DNA from: Fibrobacter sp. UWB11
GTDB taxonomy: Bacteria; Fibrobacterota; Fibrobacteria; Fibrobacterales; Fibrobacteraceae
NCBI RefSeq assembly: GCF_900143015.1
Contig: NZ_FSRT01000001.1
Span: forward strand, 1,364,001-1,428,000
Length of the DNA stretch: 64,000 bases
Reading direction: 5' to 3'
In this document: piece by piece, positions 35,869 to 45,553 of the stretch
Position numbering within the stretch: position 1 is the stretch's first letter
Layout: each line of letters begins with the position of its first letter
The notes under the pieces: generated by a model
Told to the model about the DNA's origin: nothing
Seen by the model: only the letters and a program-made list of their open reading frames with translations
The model's database searches: none
Position numbers and translations under genes: made by a program

Positions 35869-37954
35869 GAAGCCTACATCCCCGTTTAAGAACAAGAATT
35901 TCATTATTGTTCTCGTCATGCTCCTCATGCTTTTTGTTTTGTTCCCCAAGACCGGGAACGACTACAACAAGGAAATTACCCGTACGGATTTTTTGGCATT
36001 GATGGGAGATTCCACCAAAGTCATTACGGAACTTTCGCTCCAGAAGACTCCTGATGGCGTAATTATCGAAGGCGCTTACGAGATGACTCCGGAAGAAATT
36101 GCCGAAGCGAAAAAGAACCAGAGCGCCATAGCAAGGTTCACCCGCGCCAGTAGCGATACAAAGCACAAGCATTTCAAGAGCCACATGCTCGAGGTCTCGA
36201 ACGAACAGATTTCGACATGGGAAACGTTCAAGGGCGTAAAAGTCAAGGTCATTCACGAATCGACCACCTGGATTGAAACGCTCATCGGATTTTTGCCGGC
36301 CATTTTGCTCATCGCATTCTTCTATATCATGATGAGCCGTCAAATGGGCGGTGGCGGAAAGAGCCCGTTCTCGTTTGGCAAGAGTCAGGTTCGCCAGCTG
36401 ACTTCGCAAAAGAAGACAACATTCAACGATGTAGCCGGCTGCGATGAAGCCAAGCAGGACTTGCAGGAACTTGTCGAATTTTTGAAAGACCCCAAGAAGT
36501 ACGACAAACTCGGCGGACGCATTCCGAAGGGTGCTTTGCTCGTTGGCCCTCCGGGCACGGGTAAGACGCTCCTCGCCCGCGCTGTTGCTGGCGAAGCTGG
36601 CGTGCCGTTCTTTAGCATGTCGGGTTCTGACTTTGTGGAAATGTTCGTTGGCGTGGGTGCATCCCGCGTGCGTGACTTGTTTGAAACAGGCAAGAAGAAC
36701 GCTCCGTGCATTTTGTTCATCGACGAAATCGATGCCGTAGGTCGCCAGCGTGGTGCTGGTCTCGGTGGCGGTCACGATGAACGCGAACAGACATTGAACC
36801 AATTGCTCGTGGAAATGGACGGCTTTACCGCTAACGAAGGCGTGATTTTGATTGCCGCAACAAACCGTCCTGACGTGCTCGACAAGGCGCTTTTGCGTCC
36901 GGGCCGCTTTGACCGACAGATTGTGGTGGGACTCCCCGACCTCAAGGGCCGTGAAGAAATTTTGAAAGTCCACTTGAAGAAACGCAAGGTTCCTCTTGGC
37001 GATGATGTCGATGTAAAGGCTGTTGCCAAGGGAACGCCTGGACTTGCCGGTGCGGACCTCGAAAACTTGGTGAACGAAGCTGCGCTCCTTGCCGCAAGGT
37101 TCAACAACAAGAAAGTGACGATGCTCGATTTTGAAGAAGCCCGCGACAAGCTCAGCATGGGTGCTGAACGCCGCACGCTCCTCATGACCGACGAAGAAAA
37201 GCGCCACACCGCTTACCACGAAGCGGGCCATGCCCTCATGACCTTGCTCTGCAAGCACTCGGACCCGCTCCACAAGATTACGATTATCCCGCGCGGACGC
37301 GCTCTCGGCGTGACCATGAGTTTGCCGGAACGCGACCAGGTAAGCTACAGCCGCGAATATGCCGAAGAACGCATCATGATCATGATGTCTGGCCGCCTTG
37401 CCGAACTCATTTTCTTCAACCACCAGAGTACCGGTGCTTCGAACGACATCCAGCGCGCCACAGAACTTGCCCGCAAGATGGTCACGGAATGGGGATTCGA
37501 CGAAGAAATCGGACCTGTCTGCTACAGTCGCGCCGATGGCGAAGTATTCCTCGGTCGTGAGATTTCGAAGCCGAAGGAAATGTCCGAAATGATGGCCGAA
37601 AAAATTGACAATGCCATCAACGGCCTAATCAAGCGCATGGACGCAGCGGCCCGCAAGCTCCTTGAAGAAAACAAGGACAAGCTAATCGACCTCGCCGAAG
37701 CACTCTTTGAATTTGAAGTCCTCGACCGCGAAGAAATCGACAAGGTCATGGCGGGCGAAAAGCTCACCGGCACAAAGAAGAGCCGCCAGTACAAGGCCAT
37801 GGAAGAACTCGCAAAGAAGCGCGAAGAAGAAAATACTCCACCTCCTGATCCGGGTGACCAACCTCCGGTAGCCCCGATTACCGACGTACAGCCCGCCCCC
37901 GCTACAGGTAACGAAACAGCCACTAACTCCGTTAAAGAAACCGAACAACAGTAA
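35855..37954 (+). CDS. ftsH: ATP-dependent zinc metalloprotease FtsH
   Basis: 699 residues. Two TM helices (about 16-34 and 141-160) flank a periplasmic domain; AAA+ domain with Walker [14 protein letters not shown] (about 228) and Walker [25 protein letters not shown], then the M41 protease domain with zinc motif HEAGH (about 453). The C-terminal tail (about 655-699) is Pro/Thr-rich and probably flexible. FtsH degrades membrane and regulatory proteins as a hexamer at the inner membrane. Its start overlaps the tilS 3' end by 14 bp; folP follows 8 bp later, making a tilS-ftsH-folP-cdaA unit. Confidence 0.97.
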   Translation: MNQPKKPTSPFKNKNFIIVLVMLLMLFVLFPKTGNDYNKEITRTDFLALMGDSTKVITELSLQKTPDGVIIEGAYEMTPEEIAEAKKNQSAIARFTRASSDTKHKHFKSHMLEVSNEQISTWETFKGVKVKVIHESTTWIETLIGFLPAILLIAFFYIMMSRQMGGGGKSPFSFGKSQVRQLTSQKKTTFNDVAGCDEAKQDLQELVEFLKDPKKYDKLGGRIPKGALLVGPPGTGKTLLARAVAGEAGVPFFSMSGSDFVEMFVGVGASRVRDLFETGKKNAPCILFIDEIDAVGRQRGAGLGGGHDEREQTLNQLLVEMDGFTANEGVILIAATNRPDVLDKALLRPGRFDRQIVVGLPDLKGREEILKVHLKKRKVPLGDDVDVKAVAKGTPGLAGADLENLVNEAALLAARFNNKKVTMLDFEEARDKLSMGAERRTLLMTDEEKRHTAYHEAGHALMTLLCKHSDPLHKITIIPRGRALGVTMSLPERDQVSYSREYAEERIMIMMSGRLAELIFFNHQSTGASNDIQRATELARKMVTEWGFDEEIGPVCYSRADGEVFLGREISKPKEMSEMMAEKIDNAINGLIKRMDAAARKLLEENKDKLIDLAEALFEFEVLDREEIDKVMAGEKLTGTKKSRQYKAMEELAKKREEENTPPPDPGDQPPVAPITDVQPAPATGNETATNSVKETEQQ

Positions 37955-37962
37955 CCGCGATT

Positions 37963-38877
37963 ATGCTCCACTCTATTCTTGAATCCACTCGTGCAATCTC
38001 CTGGAAAATCGGAAACGACATCATTCCAGCTTCGAGGATGCCGCTTGTCATGGGTATCGTAAACGTTACCCCGGACAGTTTTTTTGATGGAGGCAAGCAT
38101 AATACCCCCGAAGCGGCTTACGAACACGCGATTTCTCTTGTTGAACAAGGTGCCGTGATTCTCGATATCGGTGGCGAAAGCAGCCGTCCGGGAAGCGAGC
38201 ATGTAAGCGAGCAAGAAGAAATCGACCGCGTTTGCCCTGTTGTCGAAGCGCTCGCACAGACCGCAACTATTTCGGAAGACCTCGACAATCCGGGATTCCG
38301 CAAATTCTACATCTCGGTCGATACGGTCAAGGCTAAAGTCGCCGAAGAATGCATGAAGCTCGGTGCGCACATCATCAACGACATCAGCGCCTGCATGATG
38401 GACCCGAACATGATCGACACGGTAGCCCGCACCAAGGCTAGCGTCGTGCTGAACCACATGCGCGGAAACTTCGGAACAATGCAGCAGGACTTCAAGCCTT
38501 ACTCAAACGTGGTGCAGGAAGTTCAGGAAGAACTATTGGCTCAGGTAAAGAAACTCCTCGATGCGGGTGTAGAAAAAGAACGCATTTGCATTGACCCGGG
38601 TATCGGTTTTGGAAAGACTGTTCAAGACAACATAGACTTGATGAAGTCCGTCGAGGTTATGCTCAAGGACGGTTACCCCGTCTTGATAGGCACTTCGAGA
38701 AAGTCCTACATCGGAAAGATGCCGGGTCTCGAATCCAGCGACAGATTAATTCCGACGGTAACCGCAGGCATTGTGGCAGCCCTCGGCGGTGCAAGCGTTA
38801 TCCGCGTTCACGACGTTCGTGAAGCAAAAGAATCACTTTTATATTTGGAGGCATTGAAGTCCCATGACTCTGTTTAA
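37963..38877 (+). CDS. folP: Dihydropteroate synthase
   Basis: 304 residues. Condenses para-aminobenzoate with dihydropterin pyrophosphate in folate synthesis. TIM-barrel signatures: MGIVNVTPDSFFDGG near 27, GAVILDIGGESSRPGS near 62, INDISA near 132, LNHMRG near 163, DPGIGFGKT near 210 and GTSRKSYIG near 245; all normal. The 3' end overlaps cdaA by 14 bp. The ftsH-folP-cdaA order is also seen in other bacteria, linking folate, proteolysis and second-messenger genes only by position. Confidence 0.95.
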   Translation: MLHSILESTRAISWKIGNDIIPASRMPLVMGIVNVTPDSFFDGGKHNTPEAAYEHAISLVEQGAVILDIGGESSRPGSEHVSEQEEIDRVCPVVEALAQTATISEDLDNPGFRKFYISVDTVKAKVAEECMKLGAHIINDISACMMDPNMIDTVARTKASVVLNHMRGNFGTMQQDFKPYSNVVQEVQEELLAQVKKLLDAGVEKERICIDPGIGFGKTVQDNIDLMKSVEVMLKDGYPVLIGTSRKSYIGKMPGLESSDRLIPTVTAGIVAALGGASVIRVHDVREAKESLLYLEALKSHDSV

Positions 38878-39706
38878 GTTATTCGGCATCATCGATGTTC
38901 GTATGGCTGACATTCTGGACGTTCTCCTCATATCAGTCATTCTGTACTATATCTTTTTGCTGTTCCGCGGGACGCGTGCAGCACAGATGATTTTCGGTGG
39001 CTTTTTGCTTATTCTCGCATGGCTCATCGCACAATGGTGGGAACTCCACACACTCGTTTGGATGCTCAGTAACCTCGCTACGCTCGGTATTATTGCCATC
39101 GTGATTTTGTTCCAGCCCGAAATTCGAAGCGCCCTTACACGAATCGGCCAAAGCGTGAGTAAGGTGGACTTGCGCAATATTCTCTTCCACGCCAGCGGTC
39201 TCGACGATATTTCCCAAAAAATTTGCAGTGCTGTCCAAGACCTCGCCAAGACAAAGACCGGTGCTCTTATCGTGCTTGAAAAACGCGTTGGCCTCAAGAA
39301 CTACGCCGACACAGGTGAGCTTTTGAATGCACGCATCAGTTCCAGACTTTTACGCGCACTCTTTTTCCCGAACTCCGCTTTGCATGACGGTGCCGTAATC
39401 CTGAACTGCAAAGAAATTGTTGCAGCAGGATGTATTTTGCCGATGCCGACAGGTAATGCCGAAGGTGATGCAGGCTATGGCATGCGCCACCGCGCAGCAA
39501 AGGCTCTCGCAGCCGAAAGTGACGCCCTGATTATCATCGTCTCCGAAGAAACGGGTAAAATTTCGACCGCATACAGAAACAACCTGAGACGCGGCCTCAC
39601 TCCAAAGGAACTCAAGGCAGAAATTTTCCGCCACTGGCATGACCTCTTCAACGAAGTTATCGATGAAGAACCGAGCGAAACTGAAAACGAAGCTGTTGAA
39701 AATTAA
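38864..39706 (+). CDS. cdaA: Membrane diadenylate cyclase (CdaA/DacA type)
   Basis: 280 residues. Three N-terminal TM helices (about 17-35, 40-57, 63-83) and a DAC domain (about 100-260) with the catalytic DGA motif (SALHDGAVIL, about 172-180) and RHR motif (YGMRHRAAKA, about 209). Converts two ATP into cyclic di-AMP, usually controlling potassium, osmolyte and cell-wall balance. With pgpH at 19246 the window contains both synthesis and breakdown enzymes. No CdaR/YbbR gene follows; an SUMF1-like gene does. Confidence 0.94.
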   Translation: MTLFKLFGIIDVRMADILDVLLISVILYYIFLLFRGTRAAQMIFGGFLLILAWLIAQWWELHTLVWMLSNLATLGIIAIVILFQPEIRSALTRIGQSVSKVDLRNILFHASGLDDISQKICSAVQDLAKTKTGALIVLEKRVGLKNYADTGELLNARISSRLLRALFFPNSALHDGAVILNCKEIVAAGCILPMPTGNAEGDAGYGMRHRAAKALAAESDALIIIVSEETGKISTAYRNNLRRGLTPKELKAEIFRHWHDLFNEVIDEEPSETENEAVEN

Positions 39707-39720
39707 GATCTAGGAAAGTT

Positions 39721-40935
39721 ATGGCTAAAAACACCAATACACCAAAAAACTCCGCAAATAAACAAAACAAGAAAAACGGGAAACGCAATCTCGTCATCTT
39801 GATTTTAATGTTCCTTTTACTTGTATGCTTGTTCGTTGTACAATGCCAGCTCAACAAAGTGAAGCAACAGGCTCTTGAAGAACAAAAGCTTGCGGAACTC
39901 GCCTTGCGCCAAAAAGAAATTCTCGACAGCCTCCGTGCTGAACAAGCTAAGGCCGACAGCCTGAAGGCCCTCGAAGACGCACGAATCACAGACAGCTTGC
40001 GCCGTGCCGATAGCCTCCGCACAGCAGATTCGCTCGCCAATTTGCCGAAGGTCAACAAGGATAGCCTCAAGCATGTGCGCGACAGCATCCGTGCCGAAAG
40101 AAAGGCTCGCAGGGATAGCCTAGACGCCCTTGCAAAAAACGAAAAAGCTAAGCAGGATTCCTTGGACAAATTACGCGAAGCCGAAAATCTCCGCAACTCG
40201 GACAAGGTCCCGCCTACCGCAGAAATCACACCCCCAGCAGGTCGCTATTACTCCCCCATCAAACTTAAAGTCAAGTGCGATGAAATCAAGTGCAAGACAT
40301 TTGTTTCCATTGGTGATACGCTGAATCCGCAGGATGCAAGCAAACCCATTGACTACAACAAGACCGGTTCCGTATTCTTCCTTGCTGAAGATTCCGTCGG
40401 CAACCGCACCGCTTGGGAAGAAGCAAAATACGACATGGCAAGCGACAATATTTGTGGCAAGAACGCCTACCCTGTGCCTGTCGGCGGAAAAACGGTTTGC
40501 GTTGACGCATACGAATACCCGAACCAGCCGGATGCAACGCCCAAGGACATGGTAAGCCAGGAAGAAGCCGCCCGCATTTGCAAGAACGAAGGCAAGCACC
40601 TCTGCTCTATCGAAGAATGGCAAGCCGCCTGCCGTGGCAAGGACGGATTCAAATATTCTTACGGCAATAGCTATAAGCAAAGCAAGTGCAACACCAATAC
40701 AAAATCGGCCAAGAGAAGTGGCCGCAAAACTCAGTGCCGCAGTTGGTGGGGCATGAACGACATGAACGGAAACCTTTGGGAATGGACGAGTTCCACAAGC
40801 AAGCAACACCCCGACAAATACCTGGTCGCAGGTGGCGCATGGAATACCAATAACGAAAGCAGCTGTTCCGAGAGCAAATTCAGTTTCTACCCGCAAAACC
40901 AGTACCCGAGCGTTGGTTTCAGGTGCTGCAAATAG
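39721..40935 (+). CDS. Membrane-anchored coiled-coil protein with SUMF1/FGE-like C-terminal domain
   Basis: 404 residues. One N-terminal TM (about 24-42) then a long charged coiled coil (about 45-160) with repeated DSLR/DSLK heptad-like units, a beta-sandwich piece with KVKCDEIKC (about 175-235), and a formylglycine-generating-enzyme-type domain (about 240-404): YEYPNQ, EEWQAACRG, MNDMNGNLWEWTS, AGGAWN, VGFRCCK. The Cys pair needed by true FGE enzymes is not evident (only ESSCSE before the end), so this is more likely a binding or structural domain. AGGA precedes the ATG. It follows cdaA by 14 bp. Confidence 0.82.
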   Translation: MAKNTNTPKNSANKQNKKNGKRNLVILILMFLLLVCLFVVQCQLNKVKQQALEEQKLAELALRQKEILDSLRAEQAKADSLKALEDARITDSLRRADSLRTADSLANLPKVNKDSLKHVRDSIRAERKARRDSLDALAKNEKAKQDSLDKLREAENLRNSDKVPPTAEITPPAGRYYSPIKLKVKCDEIKCKTFVSIGDTLNPQDASKPIDYNKTGSVFFLAEDSVGNRTAWEEAKYDMASDNICGKNAYPVPVGGKTVCVDAYEYPNQPDATPKDMVSQEEAARICKNEGKHLCSIEEWQAACRGKDGFKYSYGNSYKQSKCNTNTKSAKRSGRKTQCRSWWGMNDMNGNLWEWTSSTSKQHPDKYLVAGGAWNTNNESSCSESKFSFYPQNQYPSVGFRCCK

Positions 40936-41001
40936 AATTTGTTAAAACATCGTTACACACTTTCACTAGCTCACCCCCGCAAAAAAATCTAATTTAAAAC
41001 C

Positions 41002-41379
41002 ATGAAAACAAAACTTATTCTCTCCGCACTTGTTCTTTCGACTTTTGCATTCTTCGGATGCAGCGACGATCAACCCGTATACACCGGTTATTGGAAAGGC
41101 GAAGCCGATATGATTTTTGAAGTTTTCACTGAAAACAATATCGACTTCACCATCAGAAACGTGAATGGCGATCTTACCGCCAAATACGAAGACAACGCTC
41201 TCCGTGGCAAGAATTCCCTCAACATGGACATCTTGATGCGCGTCAAGGGCGACTCCGCTTACTATGAATTCGGCGAAGACGAATCTGGCAAGATTGTCAC
41301 GGGTTACATGAGAATCACTAAGGACGAATACGACAAGATTTTCAAGGCCCAAACGGACGCAAGAAATAGCTATAACTAA
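41002..41379 (+). CDS. Small lipoprotein of unknown function
   Basis: 125 residues: MKTKLILSALVLSTFAFFGC with an FFGC lipobox, then SDDQPVYTGYWKGEADMIFEV and a beta-rich remainder (YTGYWKGE, NDFTIR-like, GYMRITKDEYDKIFKAQ) about the size of a single small beta-barrel or META-like domain. A terminator follows at 41444. Upstream spacing of 66 bp from the FGE-like gene allows a separate promoter. No family recognised. Confidence 0.7.
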   Translation: MKTKLILSALVLSTFAFFGCSDDQPVYTGYWKGEADMIFEVFTENNIDFTIRNVNGDLTAKYEDNALRGKNSLNMDILMRVKGDSAYYEFGEDESGKIVTGYMRITKDEYDKIFKAQTDARNSYN

Positions 41380-41443
41380 GCGCTGAAACGTCGGCGACAT
41401 GCCGCGAAAACGCAGCAGCAAAAAAGCTAAAATTTAAAGCAAG

Positions 41444-41479
41444 AAGCCCCGGTTTAAAAGCCGGGGTTTCTCGTTTTTT
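41444..41479 (+). terminator. Rho-independent terminator after the small lipoprotein gene
   Basis: Stem AAGCCCCGG / CCGGGGTTT (one G-U) with loop TTTAAAAG, then CTCGTTTTTT. Confidence 0.85.
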
Positions 41480-41480
41480 A

Positions 41481-41516
41481 AAGGAGGTCCCCGCTCAGAG
41501 GCGGGGATGACAACTT
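41481..41516. repeat. Dispersed palindrome (family 1), intergenic
   Basis: AAGGAGGTCCCCGC-TCAGAG-GCGGGGATGACAACTT: 8-bp stem with 6-nt loop, between convergent genes. Same plan as copies at 35161, 50521 and 58409. Confidence 0.8.
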
Positions 41517-41541
41517 AATGCGGGAGTGCCGCGGCACTTCG

Positions 41542-42288
41542 TTATTTCTTGAGTGCCGAAAGGAATTCCTTGAGGCGGGCGTCTTTTGGATTGTCGAAGA
41601 TTTCTTCGGGCGTTCCATCTTCCTTGACGTAACCGTCGGCAAAGAACAGTACGCGGTTAGCCACTTCGCGTGCAAAGCTCATTTCGTGTGTCACAACAAT
41701 CATCGTCATGCCGGACTTCGCAAGATCCTTCATGATCTTGAGCACTTCGCCCACCATTTCGGGGTCCAGAGCGCTCGTCGGTTCGTCAAAAAGAATCGCT
41801 TCAGGTTGCATCGCCATGGCACGGGCAATCGCCACACGCTGTTGCTGACCGCCAGAAAGCTGTGCCGGATAATGGTCGGCACGTTCCAAAAGTCCCACGC
41901 GCTTCAAGAGGTCTTTCGCGCGAGCTTCGGCATCGGCTTTAGAAAGGCGTCCGAGCTTTACCGGAGCAAACATGATGTTCTTGAGAGCCGTCATGTTCTT
42001 GAACAGGTTGAACTGCTGGAATACCATACCAACGCGTTCGCGAATTTCAGGCTTCGAAACATTCTTGGCCAAAATGCTCTTGCCATCCAAAAGAATATCA
42101 CCACTCGTTGGCTGCTCAAGCAAATTCAGCTGGCGCAAGAACGTCGACTTGCCGCAACCCGAAGGTCCGATAATGGCAACAACGTCTCCACGATGGATAT
42201 CAAGAGAAATACCCTTGAGAATTTGCTTGTCACCGTAAGATTTGCAAAGGTCCTTGACCTGGATTAAAGTTTCAGCATTAGCGTTCAT
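41542..42288 (-). CDS. glnQ: Polar amino-acid ABC transporter ATP-binding protein
   Basis: 248 residues, complete single nucleotide-binding domain: Walker [13 protein letters not shown] near 40, Q-loop VFQQFNLF near 87, signature [14 protein letters not shown] near 145, Walker [13 protein letters not shown] near 168 and switch His TH near 200. Closest to GlnQ/HisP/ArtP-type ATPases, which import Gln, His or Arg. GAGG precedes the ATG, and its start overlaps the permease gene by 11 bp, so the pair forms one transporter operon. Substrate cannot be read from this subunit. Confidence 0.94.
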   Translation of the reverse strand: MNANAETLIQVKDLCKSYGDKQILKGISLDIHRGDVVAIIGPSGCGKSTFLRQLNLLEQPTSGDILLDGKSILAKNVSKPEIRERVGMVFQQFNLFKNMTALKNIMFAPVKLGRLSKADAEARAKDLLKRVGLLERADHYPAQLSGGQQQRVAIARAMAMQPEAILFDEPTSALDPEMVGEVLKIMKDLAKSGMTMIVVTHEMSFAREVANRVLFFADGYVKEDGTPEEIFDNPKDARLKEFLSALKK

Positions 42289-43771
42289 TTTTCTTCAACC
42301 TCTTTTCAAGTTTTGCAACACAAGCCGAGAGCCCGGCGACAAGAATAAAGTAAATTACAGCCACAGCAAGGAGCGGGAGCATGGCTTCGTAAGTCATACT
42401 GCGGATGATGTCACCACCGCGCGTCAAATCGGTAAGGCCGATGTAACCGCAAATGGAAGTTTCCTTGATGAGCGATATAAATTCGTTCGTGAGCGCGGGG
42501 AGAGAATTCTTGAAAGCCTGCGGATAGACAATGTGATAAAGCACCGTACGGAAACGAAGGCCAAGACTGCGCCCCGCTTCAATCTGGCCCGGATCCACGC
42601 CCTTGATACCGCTACGGATAATTTCAGAAACATAAGCACCGGAGTTCACACCGAATGCGACAATCGCAACGAGAATCTTGTTCACGTTCACCGACGAGAA
42701 GACGATGTAGTAAATGATGAGCAACTGGATCATCATTGGCGTTCCGCGAATCACGGCGAGGTAAGCTTTTGCAAACCAATTCAACACCTTCCAGCGACCG
42801 TTAAATTCATTGTTCGTGCGGATTTGCGCAATCACAAAGCCAATCATGATGCCGAGGAGAGCTGCAAAGAATGAAATAACAAGCGTGTTGCGGAGACCTT
42901 CGAGAATGAACTTCCAGCGAGATTCCTTCACAAAGTTCTTGTAGAAATGATCCCCAAAGCTTTCGTCATTTTCAATAGCCTTGTCGCCACGGACAATCAC
43001 GACAACTTTAGAAAGCGTGTAAGGGGTCGTAAAGTTGATGGACTTTTTGCGTTCTTCAGTAACCGTGAAGCCCGCGAAACCGACATCAGCCTTGCCCGAT
43101 GCGACCGCATTGATAATCGCATCGAATTCTATATCCTGAATTTCGACAGTTCGATGCAAATAATCGGCAATGTAATTGACGATTTCGATATCAAGACCGA
43201 CAATCTTATTGTCCTTGTAGAATTCGTACGGAGGGAACTGAGCATTGGTCGAAACGATAAGTTTCGGACCTTCAGTCACTTTCTTCTGGTAATGATAATC
43301 GCTAGTGTGATTGATGTAATTATTGAAAATTGAATCGTAAACACCGTCGAACTTCATTTGCGCAATCGCCTGATTCACAGAATCAAGCAGCGATTCGTTG
43401 CCCTTTGCGACAACGCCCGCATACATCTCTTCGACGAAGACTTCTTCGAGAATGCGAAGTGACGGATTTTGGCGCACGAAAGCCTTGGCCGGTTGGTCAT
43501 CGCTCATGACCGCATCAATCTTCCCCTGCATCAAGGCCTGCACGGCATCGGCAAGTTTCGTGTAGCGTTCGACATCGATTTTCGCCGTATCGCCACCATA
43601 TTCGGAAGCATAGATATCGGCGGTGTTGCCAATCTGCACGCCCACTTTTTTGTGGCCGAGATCGCTAATGGAATGAACCTTATTGGGGATGACCGCCTGC
43701 TTGTTATCGCAAGAGGTCAAGGCCAGCGAATAAAACGCAATGAGAACTGGGAGTAGTAACTTTCGTATCAT
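42278..43771 (-). CDS. Amino-acid ABC transporter: rearranged binding domain fused to permease
   Basis: 497 residues. Lipoprotein-type signal (LALTSC, Cys21). Residues about 38-153 match the second lobe of SBP_bac_3 proteins ([50 protein letters not shown]) and about 168-262 match the first lobe ([56 protein letters not shown]), i.e. the order of the lobes is reversed compared with GlnH/HisJ. A permease domain of about five TM helices (about 290-490) follows, with the EAA-like loop [23 protein letters not shown]. This explains why a separate binding-protein gene is absent. AAGG precedes ATG 43771. Confidence 0.88.
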   Translation of the reverse strand: MIRKLLLPVLIAFYSLALTSCDNKQAVIPNKVHSISDLGHKKVGVQIGNTADIYASEYGGDTAKIDVERYTKLADAVQALMQGKIDAVMSDDQPAKAFVRQNPSLRILEEVFVEEMYAGVVAKGNESLLDSVNQAIAQMKFDGVYDSIFNNYINHTSDYHYQKKVTEGPKLIVSTNAQFPPYEFYKDNKIVGLDIEIVNYIADYLHRTVEIQDIEFDAIINAVASGKADVGFAGFTVTEERKKSINFTTPYTLSKVVVIVRGDKAIENDESFGDHFYKNFVKESRWKFILEGLRNTLVISFFAALLGIMIGFVIAQIRTNNEFNGRWKVLNWFAKAYLAVIRGTPMMIQLLIIYYIVFSSVNVNKILVAIVAFGVNSGAYVSEIIRSGIKGVDPGQIEAGRSLGLRFRTVLYHIVYPQAFKNSLPALTNEFISLIKETSICGYIGLTDLTRGGDIIRSMTYEAMLPLLAVAVIYFILVAGLSACVAKLEKRLKKNER

Positions 43772-43834
43772 TTTTTAACCTTAATTTTAAAGTTAGTTAA
43801 AAGCCGAAAGTTTGGGAACCCTTGTGAGTTTTAT

Positions 43835-45544
43835 TTAATAAATCAACCTCATTTCGTCAATGATAAGAGTCGCGCCCTTTATTCCCTCATAGTGGTTTCC
43901 ATTGGCGCTTGAGGCAAAGACCACGCGGATATGCGTTACCGGCTCTTCGCCCGAGCCCTGCTCTAAGCCATTGTTAACAGCAGACTTGTTCGAGGATTCA
44001 AGTTCGGTATTGAATGTCGAAGAGTTCTCAATTGGAGAACCCGCCAGCGGTTCTCCATACTTGAGTTTGAGAAGAAGCGTGCGCATTCCATTTTCGTCCG
44101 GTTCCGAAACACTCACGACATCCGGATTTTCGCGGCCAGAATTGTCAGCCTTTGTAGAGCGGAACCAAGCCGAAGCCACCAACTTGTTCACATCGCCGGC
44201 CTTACGGTTTATATTCCTATCGCCTGTACGGTTTTCGAGCAGAATATAAATGTCGCAGCTATCGCCCTTGCCTTCGTAACTGAACTTGACTTCCATAAAT
44301 TCGGGACGTGCCGCAAACGGTTTGCCAAAGTCCAAAAGTTCATTGCCATCGGGCCATGTCGATGCATTTGCCATCGAGAGCGTACCGACGCCCTTGGGGT
44401 TGAAATCTGCCGTGTAAAGGCTACCGCTTGCGACTTTTCCGAGCACGGAACTGGTCTGAATTTGCGCACCAATCAAGGAACCCGAAGTAATTTTTTTCGT
44501 CGTCGTCAAAATCGTGTTGGCATTACCCCAAATAGAATCCGGGGTCACGTCATCACCTTTCCAAGAATTAAAATTGGAGCCCGGCAATTGATAGCCCGCC
44601 TTGACGGTGTACGTTTCGCTTTCGTCATTTCCATTCATCACTGTCACCTGGACGCCAGTGCTAAAATCGTAAGACTCGCCCACTTTAATATTTGCCGAAG
44701 CACCTTCCGAAAGTTCCAAATCAGAAAGTTCAAGCGATGTCAAATCCGTTCGAAAATCGAGATCGTCAACGTGAATAGACTTGCTTTCTTCATTAACAAC
44801 TGCCGCCAGGCCGGCAATAGAAAGCGCAAGAATTTTCGGGGGTTGAGAAGACTTTGCCGCTGAAGAGCTTGACGCAACAGATGCCGCAGAACTGCTAGAT
44901 TCATTTTTTGCAGAACTGCTAGATTCGCTAGACTTGCCAGAATTGCTGGATGATGCGGATTTTGCGGAACTGCTTGAGGATGCCACCGACTTTACCGAAC
45001 TGCTTGAAGATGCCGAGCTACTTGACTTAACCGAATTGCTTGAAGAAGATTTCGGTTTCACTTCAGGGATATTAAAGACCAGCTGCCAAACAGCCTTTTT
45101 ACCACTTTCCGAAATTACAACAACATAAAGAACATGGCTAGAAGGAATATCAATTTTCTCGCCCATCTTAATGGATTCATCGGATACAGAAATCTTTTGC
45201 GCTAAAGAATCGAGCGCAACCGAATCCGTCGGAAATTCTTCAACTTTACCTTTAACCAAATGGAGCGAAGCGAAATGACTCATGTCAATAGCATCAATCG
45301 TCACGGAATTCCATGTTTCAAGCGATTCCGGCGGAGCCACCAAATCAAATACCATTCGATGATTATTCGAATAAACTGCAGGCGAAGATTCTTGTTCAGC
45401 AAATGTTATTTCGCTCAACACGCAATAATCCGATTTTCCAAAAGTATCGTAATCTGCAGAGCAACCATTCAACGAAACGAGCGTATAAACGGCACAAGAA
45501 CACATCGCGATGATTTGCCAAAAAACTTTATTTTTAAACGACAT
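43835..45544 (-). CDS. Lipoprotein with poly-Ser linker and PCMD domain
   Basis: 569 residues. Lipoprotein signal (SLNGC, about residue 28); N-terminal beta domain (about 40-160); a Ser-rich linker of about 70 residues with repeated AKSSSS-type units; a second beta domain; and a C-terminal PCMD (putative carbohydrate metabolism) domain (about 325-569) beginning LPGSNFNSWKGDD and including LLDFGKPFAARPEFMEVKFSYEG and HIRVVFASSANGNHYEG. PCMD proteins are cell-surface carbohydrate-binding candidates, common in Bacteroidota and Fibrobacter. AGGAG precedes the ATG, 9 bp after the beta-barrel gene. Confidence 0.85.
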   Translation of the reverse strand: MSFKNKVFWQIIAMCSCAVYTLVSLNGCSADYDTFGKSDYCVLSEITFAEQESSPAVYSNNHRMVFDLVAPPESLETWNSVTIDAIDMSHFASLHLVKGKVEEFPTDSVALDSLAQKISVSDESIKMGEKIDIPSSHVLYVVVISESGKKAVWQLVFNIPEVKPKSSSSNSVKSSSSASSSSSVKSVASSSSSAKSASSSNSGKSSESSSSAKNESSSSAASVASSSSAAKSSQPPKILALSIAGLAAVVNEESKSIHVDDLDFRTDLTSLELSDLELSEGASANIKVGESYDFSTGVQVTVMNGNDESETYTVKAGYQLPGSNFNSWKGDDVTPDSIWGNANTILTTTKKITSGSLIGAQIQTSSVLGKVASGSLYTADFNPKGVGTLSMANASTWPDGNELLDFGKPFAARPEFMEVKFSYEGKGDSCDIYILLENRTGDRNINRKAGDVNKLVASAWFRSTKADNSGRENPDVVSVSEPDENGMRTLLLKLKYGEPLAGSPIENSSTFNTELESSNKSAVNNGLEQGSGEEPVTHIRVVFASSANGNHYEGIKGATLIIDEMRLIY

Positions 45545-45553
45545 AACAAGCTC

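Noticed and set aside
35795-37423. Minus-strand ORF of 542 codons opposite ftsH
   Set aside because: Antisense to the intact FtsH AAA+ and HEAGH motifs.
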